Positions 45,033-46,649 of a DNA stretch of 46,649 nucleotides are shown one piece after another. The stretch is from Flavobacteriaceae bacterium. Its GTDB lineage: Bacteria > Bacteroidota > Bacteroidia > Flavobacteriales > Weeksellaceae. The notes under the pieces are model-generated. The model was not told the DNA's origin, searched no databases, and saw only the letters and a list, made by a program, of their open reading frames with translations. Every line of letters starts with the position of its first letter. The first letter of the stretch is position 1. The position numbers and the translations under genes were made by a program. The stretch is taken from contig JAISMV010000054.1 of NCBI GenBank assembly GCA_031276535.1, forward strand, positions 1 to 46,649. The letters run 5' to 3'.

Positions 45033-45091
45033 CTATCGTTTACTTTATTATCTGTTTCTTTAGCGGGCTCGAAGTGTATTATTTTTATCAT

Positions 45092-45590
45092 AGTATTTTT
45101 AACTGATTATCAAATAATAGATTATGGTATTTAGAAATGAGATAAATCATGTAGATAATTCTTTTGCTTATACTTTAGGGTTTATGATATTTTTCAAACT
45201 CTTTTAAAAAATATCTCTGTGTTTCCTGCTCTAAAGTTCTATGTATGAATAATATATCGCATTGTGCTTTCTGAAACCGGGAAATACGATGACACAAGCG
45301 GATTTTACCTGCTCTTTTGCCGAAGATCAGTGAAACTTCCCGACATCCTGCTATTGTCAATTGTGATATAATCACCTAATATGATAAGGAAAATAAGAAA
45401 GATCTGTATGAAAAATATCTTATTATTTCTGTCATTACCGACTTGAAATGTGCCAATGTTCATCATGATATTTCCGCTTTCCCTCATTTCAATACGGATA
45501 AACAATTAATAACCAAATAATTATCAAATAGCTGGGTAAAAATCATCTACTTCATTTCTATTATTATTCCGAGTGTTATCCAATCTGATG
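45092..45590. other. Gene-free stretch, perhaps a worn gene
   Basis: The 500 bases between the outer-membrane gene and the kinase promoter hold two overlapping minus-strand ORFs of 66 codons in different frames (45175-45375 and 45305-45505). Neither matches a family I know, and both lack an obvious promoter. A frame change between them could mean a decayed gene, but composition gives no proof. I see no clear repeat or RNA fold. Confidence 0.35.
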
Positions 45591-45598
45591 TATCTTTG
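45591..45598 (+). promoter_or_regulatory. -7 element (TATCTTTG) of the sugar kinase gene
   Basis: An exact TAnnTTTG ending 45 bases before ATG 45644. It overlaps the TTG used as ORF-track start (45596), which rules out that start. Confidence 0.6.
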
Positions 45599-45643
45599 TA
45601 CGTATATAAGAACAATAATTATAAACTAAAAAACCTGAATCAT

Positions 45644-46501
45644 ATGATTTTATTAGCAGACTCCGGAGCCACTAAGGCAGACTGGGTTGCCATTGATAAA
45701 GATGGAAACCGTTTATTTTCTTCTCAAACCAAAGGATTAAGCCCTGAAGCCATAGGGAAAGAAGAAATGATAAAAAGAATGGGTGAGCGTTTTGATCTTG
45801 CTCAGAATAGGGATAAAGTAAATAAAGTGTTTTTTTATGGCGCAGGGTGCGGAACCAATACATTGAAATCGATTGCCCGCTCTGCCTTAAAAGAATTCTT
45901 CTTTAATGCGGAGGAAATTGTCGCAGAAGAAGACACCTATGGTGCCGTATACGCTACTACTCCTCCCGGGACACAGGCTATTGTTTGCATTTTGGGAACA
46001 GGATCCAACTGTAGTTACTACGATGGTGAAATTCTTCATCAAAAGGTATCGTCTTTAGGATATTTATTGATGGATGACTGTAGCGGAAACAAACTGGGAG
46101 CAGACCTGATCCGGGCTTATTACTTCAAAAGCCTTCCTGAGGAACTTTCTGAAAAATTGGAAAAAGAATACGTTATGGATGCCGATGAAATAAAGCTGAA
46201 TCTGTATAAAAAGCCTAATCCTAATGCGTATCTTGCCACTTTTGCAAAATTTATCATACAGAATAAAGATCATGAGTTTATCCAAAAAATAATTCAGGCA
46301 CAAATGCAGAATTTCATTGATCATTACATCAAGCAATATGAAAACTGTAACAAGGTGCCTATTAATTTTAATGGATCTATTGCCTTTTATTTAAAAGATG
46401 AGCTGGAAAAGAAATTATCGGAAAACGGCTTAAAAATGGGAATAGCCCTGCGGCGTCCTATTGATGGTCTTATTGATTACATCTATAAGCATAAACTTTA
46501 A
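45644..46501 (+). CDS. BadF/BadG-type ATPase, N-acetylglucosamine kinase-like
   Basis: This 285-aa protein belongs to the actin/hexokinase/Hsp70 fold. It has phosphate-1 motif LLADSGATKADWVAID (about 3-18), a central FFYGAGCG, the phosphate-2 block VCILGTGSNCSYYDG near 125-140 and the adenosine/sugar block LGYLLMDDCSGNKLGADLIRAY near 149-170. Bacteroidota members near this form are usually annotated as GlcNAc kinases, so it probably phosphorylates an amino sugar after import. It lies on the other strand 600 bases from the outer-membrane/FucP pair. A hairpin TTTTCGTT-TTG-AACGAAAA (46502-46520) follows the stop, and then the mobile repeat begins. Confidence 0.85.
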   Translation: MILLADSGATKADWVAIDKDGNRLFSSQTKGLSPEAIGKEEMIKRMGERFDLAQNRDKVNKVFFYGAGCGTNTLKSIARSALKEFFFNAEEIVAEEDTYGAVYATTPPGTQAIVCILGTGSNCSYYDGEILHQKVSSLGYLLMDDCSGNKLGADLIRAYYFKSLPEELSEKLEKEYVMDADEIKLNLYKKPNPNAYLATFAKFIIQNKDHEFIQKIIQAQMQNFIDHYIKQYENCNKVPINFNGSIAFYLKDELEKKLSENGLKMGIALRRPIDGLIDYIYKHKL

Positions 46502-46520
46502 TTTTCGTTTTGAACGAAAA
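46502..46520. terminator. Hairpin after the sugar kinase gene
   Basis: TTTTCGTT and AACGAAAA pair around TTG. The 3' side is followed by A rather than T on the plus strand, so as an intrinsic terminator it would work better for the minus strand. Confidence 0.4.
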
Positions 46521-46532
46521 AGGTCTTGCTTA

Positions 46533-46649
46533 AGAGCCTGTTTAAATTTTATTCAACTATTTATTTTTAGGTTCTAATTATATTTTGCATTCTTTTTAAG
46601 CTCTTTTGAGCGTCTTTTTCACTTTTTCTTTTTGATTTAGCCCGCTAAA
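46533..46649. mobile_element. MITE-like or IS-derived element, copy 2 (cut by window edge)
   Basis: The last 117 bases repeat the left part of the 42316 element in the same orientation, from AGAGCCTGTTTAAATT to the central palindrome, with about four differences (three substitutions and one inserted T). The right end lies outside the window, so this could be another short element or the end of a complete insertion sequence. Confidence 0.75.

Noticed and set aside
45175-45505. Two overlapping minus-strand ORFs as real genes
   Set aside because: They lie in different frames, have no promoter motif and match nothing I recognise; kept only as a possible decayed gene.

Overview
The window looks like a chromosomal segment of a low-GC member of the Bacteroidota, class Flavobacteriia, perhaps close to Weeksellaceae. 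Supporting signs are a type IX secretion (T9SS) sorting tail, a class III glutamine synthetase, family content typical of the phylum (DUF4197, DUF4136, split ThrE, DUF1634) and, above all, near-universal TAnnTTTG (-7) promoter elements a short distance upstream of starts, with few Shine-Dalgarno sequences. Most genes are conserved core genes. No prophage, CRISPR array, toxin-antitoxin pair or defence island is visible.

Layout. 0-5.1 kb: a cluster of small hairpins, uvrC, a DUF4197 lipoprotein, a GC-richer non-coding island and two tandem PPK2 polyphosphate kinases. 5.2-7.6 kb: pyruvate dehydrogenase E1 beta and clpX. 7.7-11.4 kb: a T9SS cargo protein, a small Pro-rich membrane protein and a periplasmic TlpA-like thioredoxin. 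11.5-18.3 kb: recG, then on the minus strand an aldo/keto reductase, lolD-like ABC ATPase, Crp/Fnr regulator and lepA. 18.4-25.7 kb: YeiH-type exporter, purN (minus), clpB and an ABC-F ATPase. 25.8-31.1 kb: TauE/SafE, DUF1634 and FUSC genes, converging on manA-plsC. 31.4-39.3 kb: clpC (minus), a glycosyltransferase/acyltransferase/glycosyltransferase operon, a DUF4136 lipoprotein (minus) and a split threonine/serine exporter. 39.4-46.6 kb: tRNA-Met(CAT), glnN, a short inverted-repeat mobile element, an outer-membrane-like protein with a FucP-type sugar permease, a BadF-type sugar kinase and a second element copy running off the window end.

How the genes work together. Three Clp unfoldases (ClpX, ClpB, ClpC) and two PPK2 enzymes give a stress and proteostasis flavour, although they are separate transcription units. 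TauE, DUF1634 and FUSC form one export module, and YeiH is a second possible sulfur-anion exporter. The outer-membrane-like protein, FucP and BadF-type kinase plausibly cooperate in import and phosphorylation of a sugar or amino sugar. The two glycosyltransferases and the acetyltransferase are translationally coupled and probably decorate a surface glycan.

The features that repay a second look are mostly small. They are a pair of GACTTTTTGTC sites 42 bp apart ahead of clpB, a 9-bp inverted repeat against the yeiH promoter, a terminator whose U-tract touches the TlpA-like start codon, near-identical copies of an IS-derived/MITE-like repeat, and several compact hairpins and islands in gene-free stretches. 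I did not find strong evidence for a wholly new multi-gene system.
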